Below, piece after piece: positions 42,643 through 51,864 of a stretch of 64,000 bases of DNA; position 1 is the first letter of the stretch; each line of letters begins with the position of its first letter. Origin of the DNA: Sulfomarinibacter sp963733915 (GTDB taxonomy: Bacteria; Acidobacteriota; Thermoanaerobaculia; Thermoanaerobaculales; Sulfomarinibacteraceae); the NCBI GenBank assembly GCA_963733915.1, contig CAVTEP010000002.1, positions 1 through 64,000 on the forward strand, in the 5' to 3' direction. The notes under the pieces were generated by a model, which saw only the letters and a program-made list of their open reading frames with translations, had not been told where the DNA came from and ran no database searches. The position numbers and the translations under genes were made by a program.

Positions 42643-43607
42643 TTGGTTCCTCCATCGTCGTCGACTCGGGGCCGGAGCGGGTGGAAGCTGTCCGCAACAC
42701 CAAGTGCTGCGACCAGCAACGGCAGCGGCCCCTGCAGGCAGAGAAGGGCCACACCCCAGCGCACGAGCCAGCCTCGCCCGAACCAGCGCGCGAGGTGGGC
42801 TCGAATCATAGCCAAACCCTGGACAAAATACAAGATGAGCACCGCCAACACGAGATTGATCGCCGCCCACCGCGCGGTGCCGTCGAGCACCAGCGCACCG
42901 ATCCCGGACACCGCGAACGCCGCCGCCAGCCAGTCGTCGTTGCGGTACTCCTCGAACGGCGCGGCCTGCACCGGAAGACCGAGTAGCGGCAAGCGCGGCC
43001 GCATCCAGAACAACACAACTACCAGATAGGCCACCACCAGCCCGGGCAGCATCCACGAAGCCACCCTTTCGGCGGCATCGAGCGCTAGCTCGACATCACC
43101 CTGCGCCACACCCAGCACTCCATACAGTTCCGCGGCATCGGCCGAGGCGGCGCGCAGCCAACCCGAGACCGCCTCCATCGGCGTCTGCGGCAAGGCCAGA
43201 CCCGCGACCACGACGAGCACAGCGATGGTGCCCGTGAAAGTCGCCACCGCGATCCATTGTCCGTCACCCCAGCGCCAACGAATCCATGCCTCGACCGAAA
43301 CAGACGGCAGGATCACCAGCAGCGAGTACACCGCCAGCAGGGGCAGCGCGTAGTCTGTAAACCCGGCGAAGGCCGCCACCAGCAGGAGAGCCGCCACCGG
43401 GCCCCAGGCGCGATAGCCGGGCGCACCGCCGGCCCGGAAATGGAGCACCGGCAAAGCCCCGAGAGGGGCGATCAGCGCGCCCAGGAAGGGAATCACGAAC
43501 AGTGCGCCGACCAGCAGCAGGGACACCAGCCCGGAGGCCGCGGCGCCGAGACGCGGAACGGGCGCCCGCGCCTGCATCTCCGATAGATCGGGTCGATCAA
43601 TGGTCAT
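42639..43607 (-). CDS. DUF2232 multi-pass membrane protein
   Basis: 322 residues with about eight hydrophobic segments (for example SLLLVGALFVIPFLGALIA, TGTIAVLVVVAGLALP, GLVVAYLVVVLFWM). DUF2232/YybS-like proteins are regularly found between rpsR and rplI, as here; their role is unknown. Some resemble ECF transporter S components in topology. Ends overlapping the rplI start. Confidence 0.85.
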   Translation of the reverse strand: MTIDRPDLSEMQARAPVPRLGAAASGLVSLLLVGALFVIPFLGALIAPLGALPVLHFRAGGAPGYRAWGPVAALLLVAAFAGFTDYALPLLAVYSLLVILPSVSVEAWIRWRWGDGQWIAVATFTGTIAVLVVVAGLALPQTPMEAVSGWLRAASADAAELYGVLGVAQGDVELALDAAERVASWMLPGLVVAYLVVVLFWMRPRLPLLGLPVQAAPFEEYRNDDWLAAAFAVSGIGALVLDGTARWAAINLVLAVLILYFVQGLAMIRAHLARWFGRGWLVRWGVALLCLQGPLPLLVAALGVADSFHPLRPRVDDDGGTK

Positions 43608-43652
43608 CAGAACGCAACCGGCCGCGTGCGGTCGGGTTCGAAGTCCCGCGGC

Positions 43653-43907
43653 TCAGGAGCCCGCGTACGGCAGCAGCGCCATGTGCCGCGCCCGCTTGAT
43701 CGCTCGGGTCAGCTTGTGCTGAAAGGCGGGCCGGGTGCCGGTCACCCGTCGCGGCAGGATCTTGCCGTTGGTCGGGGTGTACTCGCGCAGCAGTTCGATG
43801 TTCTTGTAGTCGATGTAGTTGATCTTCTCAACCGTGAACCGGCAGACCTTTACCCGGCGACGAAAGCGCTTCTTGTGCGGTCTCTGATTCCCACCGTCAT
43901 TCCTCAT
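43653..43907 (-). CDS. rpsR: Ribosomal protein bS18
   Basis: 84 residues. Conserved KVCRFTVEKINYIDYKN and LLREYTPTNGKILPRRVTGT followed by QHKLTRAIKRARHMALLP. Small-subunit protein that binds bS6. Starts within the end of rpsF (11-bp overlap), as the usual rpsF-rpsR pair. Confidence 0.97.
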   Translation of the reverse strand: MRNDGGNQRPHKKRFRRRVKVCRFTVEKINYIDYKNIELLREYTPTNGKILPRRVTGTRPAFQHKLTRAIKRARHMALLPYAGS

Positions 43908-44286
43908 CAGTCGTCCTTTCGGCCTTTGCCGCGGCCTTGGCCGCCTTCATGGTCGCCCGCGCCTCGTACTTGGCGTCCATCTTGCGCTTGCGACGCAGCT
44001 CACGGTCCATGTTGAGGATCAGCGAGCGCATGATCGCATCGTTGGTCCGCATCTCGAAGTTGAGCTTTTCGAGCGCTTCGCCGCCGACGTTGACCTTCCA
44101 GAAGTGATACACGCCGTAGTTCTTCTTTTTGATCGGGTAGGCGAGCTGGCGACGGCCCCACGAGTCCTTGTCGCTGACCTCACCGCCGGCTTCGGTGATG
44201 ATGGCCTCGAGACGCTCCAGCGCGGAGGTCTCTTCCTCGGGCGGCACCTCGGGGTCGATGATGACCCCCAAATCATACAAAGTCAT
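43897..44286 (-). CDS. rpsF: Ribosomal protein bS6
   Basis: 129 residues. YDLGVIIDPEVPPEE, DSWGRRQLAYPIKKKNYGVYHF and FEMRTNDAIMRSLIL are the family core; a basic Lys/Ala-rich tail of about 35 residues follows. No ssb gene lies between rpsF and rpsR, unlike in many Firmicutes. First gene of the ribosomal group. Confidence 0.97.
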   Translation of the reverse strand: MTLYDLGVIIDPEVPPEEETSALERLEAIITEAGGEVSDKDSWGRRQLAYPIKKKNYGVYHFWKVNVGGEALEKLNFEMRTNDAIMRSLILNMDRELRRKRKMDAKYEARATMKAAKAAAKAERTTDEE

Positions 44287-44426
44287 TCTGTTCTCCTCTC
44301 GGCCTTTGGCCCCAGATCGTTGTCTGGAGCAAGGAGTTCTTCCCGGAAACCGGGAAACGGCATTGTACGGGAAAACGTTCGAAAAGCAAGCCCGGGGCTA
44401 GAGTCGAGATCCTTCGCGGATGAAAA

Positions 44427-44540
44427 CTCTCAATTCTCAGTTCTCAATTTTGAATTCTCAATTCCCACCCGCCGTCGTTGTCGGGTTGGGGGGATGGGGT
44501 TTCAACATTCAAAATTCAGAATTAAAAATTGAGAATTCAT
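44427..44540. repeat. AATTCTCA/TTGAGAATT repeats in inverted arrangement
   Basis: Tandem CTCAATT/TTCTCAATT units at 44427-44467 face AAATTGAGAATT-type units at 44503-44540, within the gene-free gap of about 250 bp between rpsF and the CGGC gene. The arms could pair. The stop codon of the CGGC gene touches the inner edge. Confidence 0.6.
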
Positions 44541-44896
44541 TAATAGTCATGCGTCCCCATGTGGACGGGCAGGCCGAACTTGTCCTCGAGGACGCGGGTC
44601 ACACCCTCGACGTTCATCGGGCAGTTCATGAGCCCCGTCGCCTTCTTGACACAGGTGCCGAAATACAGCTCGTCGACCCCGACATCGAGCGCCTGGAGAA
44701 GCGTCATCTGCAGATCGACCTTCGGCACCACCAGTCCCGGGCAATCCCCACAGCCGGTCTTGAAAACGACCCGCACCTCGCCGCGACCTTCGAAAGCAAA
44801 GGTGTTCTCGTTAACCGTCTTGTAGCACTTGGCGCAGCCGACACAGCTCGCGTCCTGGATACGCTCGCAGTAGATGATGCCGATGCGGATGGCCAT
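44540..44896 (-). CDS. CGGC-domain protein
   Basis: 118 residues from ATG 44896 (MAIRIGIIYCERIQD) with GGAGG 6 nt upstream. Cysteines C-x8-C-x2-C-x2-C (CERIQDASCVGCAKC), then GCGDCPGL and LMNCPMN, the CGGC domain pattern thought to bind a metal or cluster. Small proteins of this family are common in anaerobes. Role unknown; no obvious functional partner beside it. Confidence 0.85.
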   Translation of the reverse strand: MAIRIGIIYCERIQDASCVGCAKCYKTVNENTFAFEGRGEVRVVFKTGCGDCPGLVVPKVDLQMTLLQALDVGVDELYFGTCVKKATGLMNCPMNVEGVTRVLEDKFGLPVHMGTHDY

Positions 44897-44959
44897 ATCA
44901 ACCTCCTTCAGTTGATGGATGAATGCATCGTAATCCACTCCACGCCCTGACCAGCAATC

Positions 44960-45000
44960 CGTTGAAACGTTTTAACGTTCAACGTTCTAACGTTTGAACG
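44960..45000. repeat. AACGTT repeats
   Basis: Five AACGTT cores spaced by 2-4 bases, ending at the purM stop codon. The same family marks 50181-50212, 53690-53722, 55052-55078, 55141-55165 and 56444-56485. Confidence 0.75.
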
Positions 45001-45004
45001 TCGG

Positions 45005-46063
45005 TCAGCGCAGCCCTGACGGGTAGCCGTCGGGCGGGTGGTCGTACTCGACTCCAGTCTCACCCTTGATGATATTGCCCATCGGGAAGCCGGGGCAGCC
45101 GGATTCGCGCAAGGACCTCAGCGTCTTCTCTATGTGCTTGGGAGGCACGACCAGAACCAGGCCGACCCCGAGATTGAAGGTGCGCCACATGTCGTCCTCC
45201 GGCACCTGCCCCTTCTCGGCCAGGATTCGAAAGACCGGCGGGATCTCCCACGCCCCGACCTTGATCACCGCCCGCAGTCCGTCGGGCAGGACCCGCGGCA
45301 AGTTGTCGGTCAGGCCGCCGCCGGTGATGTGGGCGATGGCGTGCACCCACCCCTGCGCTACGAGCGGCCACACGGGTTCCAGATAGCAGCGGTGGACCGC
45401 GAGCAGCTCATCGGCGACGCTGCGCCCGAGCTCCCGCATGGTGTCGTTCGGGCCGAGCCCGAGCTGTTCGAAGAAGACCCTGCGCGCCAGCGAATAGCCG
45501 TTGGTGTGCAAGCCTGTCGACGGCAGACCGATCAGGACGTCACCGTTCTTGACCGCGGAGCCGTCGATGATCCGCCGCCTGTCCACGAGACCGACCACGA
45601 ACCCAGCCAAATCGTACTCGCCGTCGCCATAGAAGCCCGGCATCTCCGCGGTCTCGCCGCCGAGGAGGGCAACGCCGTGGTCGCTGCACGCGGCTGCGAC
45701 ACCACCGATGACATCGGCCACCACGTCGGGATCGAGCCTGCCGGTTGCCAGGTAATCGAGAAAGAAGAGCGGTCGTGCGCCCTGGACGAGGATGTCATTG
45801 ATGCAGTGGTGCACCAGGTCGCGACCTACCGACAAATGGCGGTTGGCCGCAAATGCAACTTTGAGCTTGGTGCCGACGCCGTCGGCCGAGGCGACCAGCA
45901 CCGGCTCCTTGAGGCCCTTGAGCGGCACCCGGAAGAGACCGCCGAAGGCCCCCTGGTCCGACAGAACGTCGGCGGTGTAGGTGTTGCGCACCATCTTTTT
46001 GACCTGGGCCAACGCCCGGTCCTGAGCGTCGATGTTGACTCCCGCTTCGCGGTAGGTGGTCAT
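45005..46063 (-). CDS. purM: Phosphoribosylformylglycinamidine cyclo-ligase (AIR synthase)
   Basis: 352 residues from MTTYREAGVNIDAQ; the longer frame upstream is Arg-rich and repeat-like. AIRS signatures: VASADGVGTKLKVAF, HHCINDILVQGARPLFFLDY, GGETAEMPGFY, AHITGGGLTDNLPR. Converts FGAM to AIR with ATP in purine synthesis. The overall fold is shared with SelD, but the missing SelD Cys/Sec region and the motifs above identify PurM. Divergent from purL with 200 bp between, a sensible shared control region for two consecutive purine steps. Confidence 0.97.
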   Translation of the reverse strand: MTTYREAGVNIDAQDRALAQVKKMVRNTYTADVLSDQGAFGGLFRVPLKGLKEPVLVASADGVGTKLKVAFAANRHLSVGRDLVHHCINDILVQGARPLFFLDYLATGRLDPDVVADVIGGVAAACSDHGVALLGGETAEMPGFYGDGEYDLAGFVVGLVDRRRIIDGSAVKNGDVLIGLPSTGLHTNGYSLARRVFFEQLGLGPNDTMRELGRSVADELLAVHRCYLEPVWPLVAQGWVHAIAHITGGGLTDNLPRVLPDGLRAVIKVGAWEIPPVFRILAEKGQVPEDDMWRTFNLGVGLVLVVPPKHIEKTLRSLRESGCPGFPMGNIIKGETGVEYDHPPDGYPSGLR

Positions 46064-46067
46064 ACCC

Positions 46068-46207
46068 CGTCTCCGTGCCCGTCTCCGCCTCCGTGCCCGA
46101 CGGACATCGGAGACGTCTCTATCTCGTGGTGAGACCTTACCCGGCTGCGATGGTGGTGGCAAGGGTCCTGCGAGGCTCATCCTGAGACGGGCACGGAGAC
46201 GGACAAG
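46068..46207. repeat. CCGTCTCCGTGCC-type repeats between purM and purL
   Basis: Several CCGTCTCCG/CGGAGACGG units at 46068-46112 and again near 46185-46207, in opposite orientations, in the divergent purM-purL gap. The same unit encodes both tails of the MvhD protein at 24711-25289. Confidence 0.55.
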
Positions 46208-46263
46208 GGCATGCGCTCGAGTTTCAACTAGCGCAACCTGCCCATTCCTGCTAAAAACTCCCC

Positions 46264-49200
46264 ATGACGCTGCTGCGACGATTTCGAGCCTACAAGCTGC
46301 CCGCCACCACCCACGACAACCTGCTCCGATCGGCTCGCCGGATCATCGGCCCCGAAATCGAGGGGATCGATTCCGAGTACTGCATCTACATCGAAGCCAA
46401 CCGCGATATTCGCAACCAGGAGCTGCAGGTCCTGGACTGGCTGCTGGGCGAGACCTTCGAGCCGCACCGATACGGCCCCGCGACCTTTCTCGACGACCGG
46501 AACGGAAAGGTGCTCGAGGTCGGCCCGCGCATGAGCTTCAGCACCGCCTGGTCGACCAACGCGGTTTCGATCTGCAGGGCCTGCGGGGTCGACGCGGTGC
46601 AACGGATCGAGCGCGCGCGACGCTTCCTATTGCGCACCGGATCTCCGATTTCGAAGGCCGCGAGTGAGGCGTTCTCGGCTCTCATCCACGACCGCATGAC
46701 CGAGTGCACATACCCAGAACCGCTGGTCGGTTTCGGCAGCGGGGTGGAGCCCACCGCGGTATCCGTCGTGCCGGTCATGACCGACGGGCGGAGGGCCCTC
46801 GAAGAAATCAACGATCGGCTCGGCCTCGCCTTCGACGACTGGGACCTCGACTTCTACACCGCCTTGTTTCGCGATCGCATGCGCCGCAACCCGACCGATG
46901 TCGAGTGCTTTGACATCGCCCAGTCCAACAGCGAGCACTCGCGCCACTGGTTTTTCAAGGGCCGCCTGATCATCGATGGCGCCGAGGCGCCGGAGCACCT
47001 CTTCGCGGTCGTCCGCGCGCCCTACGAGGCCAACCCAAACAACAGCGTCATCGCCTTTCACGACAACTCGAGCGCGATCCGCGGGTTCCCGGTCAGGGCG
47101 TTGGTCAGCGCCGACCCCAAGGTTCCCGCGCCGTTTGTCGAGAGCAACCTTGACCTCGACATCATCTTCACCGCCGAGACCCACAACTTTCCGTCCGGGG
47201 TCGCGCCCTTCCCCGGCGCCGAAACCGGCACCGGCGGCCGCATCCGCGACGTGCACGCGACCGGCCGTGGTGCGCTGGTGGTGGCGGGCACGGCCGCCTA
47301 CTGCGTCGGCAACCTCCGGCTCCCAGGCTACGAGCTCCCCTGGGAGGACCCCGAGTTCGGGTACCCGCCGAATCTGGTATCACCGCTGGCGATCGAGATC
47401 GAGGCCTCCAACGGCGCCTCCGATTACGGCAACAAGTTCGGCGAACCGGTCATCGCGGGCTTCACCCGCTCGGCCGGGATGCGGCTGCCCAACGGTGAAC
47501 GCCGCGAGTGGGTAAAACCGATCATGTTTTCGGGCGGCATCGGTCAGATCGACGCCCGCCATACTTGCAAGGAGGCGCCCGAGCCCGGGATGTGGGTGGT
47601 CAAGATCGGCGGCCCCGCCTACCGCATCGGCATGGGCGGCGGCGCCGCCTCGAGCATGGTCCAGGGCGACAATCCCGAACACCTCGATTTCAACGCCGTC
47701 CAGCGCGGCGACGCCGAGATGGAGCAGAAGGTCAATCGCGTCATCCGCGCCTGCTCGGAGCTCGGCGCCGCCAACCCGATCGTCAGCATCCACGACCAGG
47801 GTGCGGGTGGAAACTGCAACGTCCTCAAGGAAATCGTCGAACCGGCCGGGGCGCGGCTCGAAATCCGTGAGATCCCCGTGGGTGACGACAGCCTGTCGGT
47901 GCTCGAGATCTGGGGCGCCGAGTATCAGGAGAACGACGCCCTCCTCTTGCGGCCGCGCGACGAGGCGGTCTTTCGCGATCTCTGCGCGCGCGAGCGGGTG
48001 CCGGTGGCCTTTGTCGGCCGCGTCACCGGCGACGGCAGGGTGGTGCTGCACGACGCTCGGGACGACTCGACACCGGTCGACCTGGTCCTCGACCAGGTTC
48101 TCGGCGAGGTCCCGCAAAAGACCTTCGAGTTCGCGCGCCGGCCAACCGAGACTGCGCCGCTCGAGCTGCCGGTCGCGCTCGACGTAGAGACGGCCCTCGG
48201 GCGGGTCCTGCGGCTGTTGTCGGTGGGTTCCAAGCGGTTCCTGACGACCAAGGTCGACCGCAGCGTTTCCGGCCTCATCGCCCAACAGCAGTGCGCGGGC
48301 CCGCTCCAGCTCACCGTGGCCGATGTGGCGGTGATCGCACAGAGCCATTTCGCCACCACCGGCGCCGCCACGGCGATCGGTGAGCAACCGCTCAAGGGGC
48401 TCCTCGACCCCGCCGCGATGGCGCGGATGGCGGTCGGCGAGGCGCTGACCAACCTGGTGTGGGCGCGGGTGACGGCGCTTGCGGATGTCCGCTGCTCGGC
48501 CAATTGGATGTGGGCTGCAAAGCTCGACGGTGAGGGCGCCGCCCTCCACGACGCCGCCGTCGCCATGCGCGACATCATGCTCGAGCTCGGAATCGCGGTC
48601 GACGGCGGCAAGGACAGCCTGTCGATGGCGGCGCGCGCGCCGCTTTCGACCGGCGGTGACGAGATGGTCAAGGCGCCGGGCGAGCTCGTGATCTCGGCCT
48701 ACGTGAGCTGTCCCGACATCAATCTGACGGTCACCCCCGACCTCGGTCTGCCAAAACGCGGCCGGCTGTTGCTGGTCGACCTCGGCGGCGGTCGGAACCG
48801 GCTCGGCGGCTCCGCCCTGGCCCAGGTCTACTCCCAGGTCGGGGATATCTCACCCGACGTCGAAGACGCCGCGGCTCTCGCGCGCGCCTTTTCCGCAGTT
48901 CAGGAGCTGATCGCGGCGCGGATGGTCACGGCCGGTCACGACCGATCCGACGGCGGGCTGGTCACCACCCTGCTCGAGATGGCCTTTGCCGGCAACTGCG
49001 GTATCGAGGTGGCGCTCGACGGCGAGCCCGACGGCGATCCCATCCCGCCGCTCTTTTCCGAGGAGCTCGGGCTGGTCATTGAGGTCGACGAGGTCGACGC
49101 GGAGACGGCGCTCTCCGTCTTCCGCGCGGCCGAGGTGCCGTGCCGGATCATCGGCCGTACCCTGGCCGAACCCGAGGTGCGCATCGCGATCGGCGGTCGT

Positions 49201-50190
49201 GAGGTCCTCCGTGCGGACATGCGCGACCTGCGAGACCAGTGGGAGGCGACCTCCTTCCGGCTCGAGCTCGAACAAGCGAACCCCGAGTGTGTCGAGGCCG
49301 AGCGAACGGGTCTCCGCTACCGAGCGGCGCCGCCCTACGCGCTCTCGTTCACCCCCGTCGCCACCCCACCCCGAATCATCGCCCGTGAGGGCAAGGTGCC
49401 GGTGGCGATCCTCCGTGAGGAGGGATCCAACGGCGACCGTGAGATGGCGGCGGCCTTTTATGCGGCCGGCCTCGAGCCGTGGGATGTGGCGATGTCCGAC
49501 CTTCTCGAAGGGCGAATCGAGCTCGACCGGTTCCGCGGCGTCGTGGCGGTCGGGGGCTTCGCCCATGCCGACGTCCTCGACGCCGGCAAGGGCTGGGCGG
49601 CTTCGATCCGCTTCAACTCGGACCTGTGGTCACAGTTCGACGCCTTTCTCAATCGCCCGGACACCTTCAGCCTCGGCGTCTGCAACGGCTGCCAGCTGCT
49701 CGCACTTCTCGGGTGGGTTCCGTGGCGTGGGCTCGATGGCGTCGCACAACCGCGTTTTGTCCGCAACCGCTCCGGACGCTTCGAGTCCCGTTTCGCCACC
49801 GTCACCATCCTCGAGAGCCCGGCGATCATGCTCCGCGGGATGGCCGGCTCGACCCTCGGCGTGTGGTCGGCGCACGGTGAGGGACGCGCGCTCTTCCCCG
49901 ACCACACGGTCCTGGCGCGAGTGGAGGAGGAGGGCCTCGCCCCGATCCGCTTTGTCGACGACTCCGGTGAAACCACGGTGGCCTACCCGCACAACCCCAA
50001 CGGCTCGCTGCTCGGAATCGCCGGCCTGTGCTCACCAGACGGCCGCCACCTGGCGATGATGCCGCACCCCGAGCGCACCTCGATGCTGTGGCAGTGGGGC
50101 TGGATCCCACGCGACTGGCGCAACGAACTCGAGGCCTCGCCGTGGCTGCAGATGTTTCAGAATGCGCGGGTGTGGTGCCAAAACGTTTGA
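46264..50190 (+). CDS. purL: Phosphoribosylformylglycinamidine synthase, large single-chain form
   Basis: 1308 residues. Order: PurS-like N-terminal region, two AIRS-like ATP domains (TAETHNFPSGVAPFPGAETGT, IHDQGAGGNCNVLKEI, RASGIN-type VDGGKDSLSMA), and a C-terminal class I glutamine amidotransferase (FSLGVCNGCQLLALLG with nucleophile Cys; HPE in MMPHPERTS). Makes FGAM from FGAR, Gln and ATP in a single polypeptide, as in enterobacteria and eukaryotes rather than the split PurSQL. The last two sense codons (Asn-Val) and the stop lie in an AACGTT repeat. Confidence 0.97.
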   Translation: MTLLRRFRAYKLPATTHDNLLRSARRIIGPEIEGIDSEYCIYIEANRDIRNQELQVLDWLLGETFEPHRYGPATFLDDRNGKVLEVGPRMSFSTAWSTNAVSICRACGVDAVQRIERARRFLLRTGSPISKAASEAFSALIHDRMTECTYPEPLVGFGSGVEPTAVSVVPVMTDGRRALEEINDRLGLAFDDWDLDFYTALFRDRMRRNPTDVECFDIAQSNSEHSRHWFFKGRLIIDGAEAPEHLFAVVRAPYEANPNNSVIAFHDNSSAIRGFPVRALVSADPKVPAPFVESNLDLDIIFTAETHNFPSGVAPFPGAETGTGGRIRDVHATGRGALVVAGTAAYCVGNLRLPGYELPWEDPEFGYPPNLVSPLAIEIEASNGASDYGNKFGEPVIAGFTRSAGMRLPNGERREWVKPIMFSGGIGQIDARHTCKEAPEPGMWVVKIGGPAYRIGMGGGAASSMVQGDNPEHLDFNAVQRGDAEMEQKVNRVIRACSELGAANPIVSIHDQGAGGNCNVLKEIVEPAGARLEIREIPVGDDSLSVLEIWGAEYQENDALLLRPRDEAVFRDLCARERVPVAFVGRVTGDGRVVLHDARDDSTPVDLVLDQVLGEVPQKTFEFARRPTETAPLELPVALDVETALGRVLRLLSVGSKRFLTTKVDRSVSGLIAQQQCAGPLQLTVADVAVIAQSHFATTGAATAIGEQPLKGLLDPAAMARMAVGEALTNLVWARVTALADVRCSANWMWAAKLDGEGAALHDAAVAMRDIMLELGIAVDGGKDSLSMAARAPLSTGGDEMVKAPGELVISAYVSCPDINLTVTPDLGLPKRGRLLLVDLGGGRNRLGGSALAQVYSQVGDISPDVEDAAALARAFSAVQELIAARMVTAGHDRSDGGLVTTLLEMAFAGNCGIEVALDGEPDGDPIPPLFSEELGLVIEVDEVDAETALSVFRAAEVPCRIIGRTLAEPEVRIAIGGREVLRADMRDLRDQWEATSFRLELEQANPECVEAERTGLRYRAAPPYALSFTPVATPPRIIAREGKVPVAILREEGSNGDREMAAAFYAAGLEPWDVAMSDLLEGRIELDRFRGVVAVGGFAHADVLDAGKGWAASIRFNSDLWSQFDAFLNRPDTFSLGVCNGCQLLALLGWVPWRGLDGVAQPRFVRNRSGRFESRFATVTILESPAIMLRGMAGSTLGVWSAHGEGRALFPDHTVLARVEEEGLAPIRFVDDSGETTVAYPHNPNGSLLGIAGLCSPDGRHLAMMPHPERTSMLWQWGWIPRDWRNELEASPWLQMFQNARVWCQNV

Positions 50191-50212
50191 ACGTTAGAAC
50201 GTTAGAACGTAA
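50181..50212. repeat. AACGTTAG repeats at the purL stop
   Basis: Four AACGTT(T/A)(G/A) units running through the purL stop codon (50188-50190) into the intergenic space. Confidence 0.75.
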
Positions 50213-50397
50213 AATCGATATACCGTTTCATTGTCTCCGGGTCGTGACACACCCGTCTCTTCGAGAGGTCGGATCGGCCTCTTTCTGGGGCTACTTTCCT
50301 CGTGCAACACGGCATGAATCTTGCGACAATGCTGGCCGCAAGATCCAGGTTGGCGAAAAAACAACGGACAGTGGTCCCGGACCACGGAGGAGGCTCG

Positions 50398-51864
50398 ATG
50401 TTGATGTCTGGCACGAGACCACAGCGCTTTCGATCTTCAATAACACGATGGGTGTTGGCGGCGATCGTCGCCCTGATCGCCACCGCACCGCCGTCGGCCG
50501 CCGACGACACCTCTGCGTCCCTCACCCAGTATCAGCTGATGGCGCAGGAAACTCTCGAGCAACTGGTCGAGATCAACACGACGGACTCGGTGGGCAACAC
50601 CACCGAGGCCGCCGAGGCGATGGCCGAACGCCTGGTGGCGGCAGGCTTCCCCAAGGAGGACGTACTGGTCCTCGGGCCCGATCCGCGCAAGGGCAACCTG
50701 GTGGCCAGGTATCGCGGCACCGGCGATCGTCCGCCGCTGCTGCTACTGGCCCACCTCGACGTGGTCGAGGCCGAACGCGAAGACTGGTCCTTCGATCCCT
50801 TCGTGTTTTTGGAAGAAGACGGCTACTTCTACGGCCGCGGCACCTCGGACGACAAGGCGATGGCCGCGATCTGGTTGGTGAACTTCATCCGTATGTTCGA
50901 CGAGGGATTCATCCCGGATCGAGATCTGATCCTCGCCTTGACCGCCGACGAGGAGGGCGGCGACCACAACGGGGTCCTCTGGCTACTCGAGAACCACCGG
51001 CCGCTGATCGATGCCGCCTACTGCCTCAACGAGGGCGGTGACGGCGTGATTCGCGACGGCCGGTACCTGAGCAACGAAATCCAGTTGAGCGAAAAGACCT
51101 ACATGACGCTCGAGCTCGAGGTGACCAACGCCGGCGGGCACAGCTCGATCCCCGAGCCGGACAACGCCATCTACCACCTTGCCGCAGGACTCGTGCGGCT
51201 CGCAGACTACGAGTTCCCGGTGCGTCTCGACGACATCACCCGCGCCTACTTCGAGCGGTCGGCGGGGATCGCGGGCGGTCCGATCGGTGCCGCGATGACG
51301 GGCGTGGCGGCCCGGCCTCCGGATCCGGAAGCGATCGCCCGGCTGGAGCAGGTCCCGTACTACAACGCGATGCTGCGCACGACCTGCGTGGCGACGATGC
51401 TCGCGGCTGGACACGCCGAGAACGCCCTGCCCCAGATGGCTTCGGCGACGGTCAATTGCCGGCTGCTGCCCGACGACTCGCCGGATGCCGTGCGCGAGAC
51501 CTTGGCCGAGGTGCTGGGCGATGAGGCGATCTCGATGACGACGACGTGGGAGCCGCTGTCGGCGCCCGCCTCGCCTCTCGAACCCGAGGTCCTGCATTCG
51601 GTCGAGACCATCTCCGAGGCGATGTGGCCGGGCATCCCGGTCATCCCCACGATGGCGACCGGCGCGACCGACGGGCTCTACCTGCGCAACGCCGGCATCC
51701 CGACCTACGGCGTCAGCGGAATCTTTTTCGACCTCGACGACATCCGCGCCCACGGCCGCGACGAGCGCATCGGCGTCAAACAGTTCTTTGCCGGCCAGGA
51801 GTTTCTTTACCGTCTGGTCACGGCGCTTGCCTCGCCCCCGGTGCAGAAAGGTATCGAAAAATGA
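50398..51864 (+). CDS. Secreted M20 family metallopeptidase
   Basis: 488 residues from ATG 50398, chosen for the GGAGGAGG ribosome site and the signal peptide that follows (WVLAAIVALIATAPPSAADD). Zinc-site residues: LLAHLDVV, YGRGTSDDKAM, TADEEGGDH, and the dimerisation-domain motif TNAGGHSSIPEPDNA. M20 enzymes remove amino acids from peptides or hydrolyse acylated amino acids; the signal peptide places this one outside the cytoplasm. The stop overlaps the next start (ATGA), so it is coupled to the DUF885 lipoprotein, possibly as a peptide-use pair. Confidence 0.9.
   Translation: MLMSGTRPQRFRSSITRWVLAAIVALIATAPPSAADDTSASLTQYQLMAQETLEQLVEINTTDSVGNTTEAAEAMAERLVAAGFPKEDVLVLGPDPRKGNLVARYRGTGDRPPLLLLAHLDVVEAEREDWSFDPFVFLEEDGYFYGRGTSDDKAMAAIWLVNFIRMFDEGFIPDRDLILALTADEEGGDHNGVLWLLENHRPLIDAAYCLNEGGDGVIRDGRYLSNEIQLSEKTYMTLELEVTNAGGHSSIPEPDNAIYHLAAGLVRLADYEFPVRLDDITRAYFERSAGIAGGPIGAAMTGVAARPPDPEAIARLEQVPYYNAMLRTTCVATMLAAGHAENALPQMASATVNCRLLPDDSPDAVRETLAEVLGDEAISMTTTWEPLSAPASPLEPEVLHSVETISEAMWPGIPVIPTMATGATDGLYLRNAGIPTYGVSGIFFDLDDIRAHGRDERIGVKQFFAGQEFLYRLVTALASPPVQKGIEK

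Noticed and set aside
45005..46063. Selenophosphate synthetase (SelD), which would suit the selenoproteins
   Set aside because: Same superfamily, but the motifs and the neighbouring purL identify PurM; the SelD N-terminal Cys/Sec loop is absent.
47380..48549. Long minus-strand open frame inside purL
   Set aside because: Antisense shadow of the conserved PurL ATP domains; no recognisable family.
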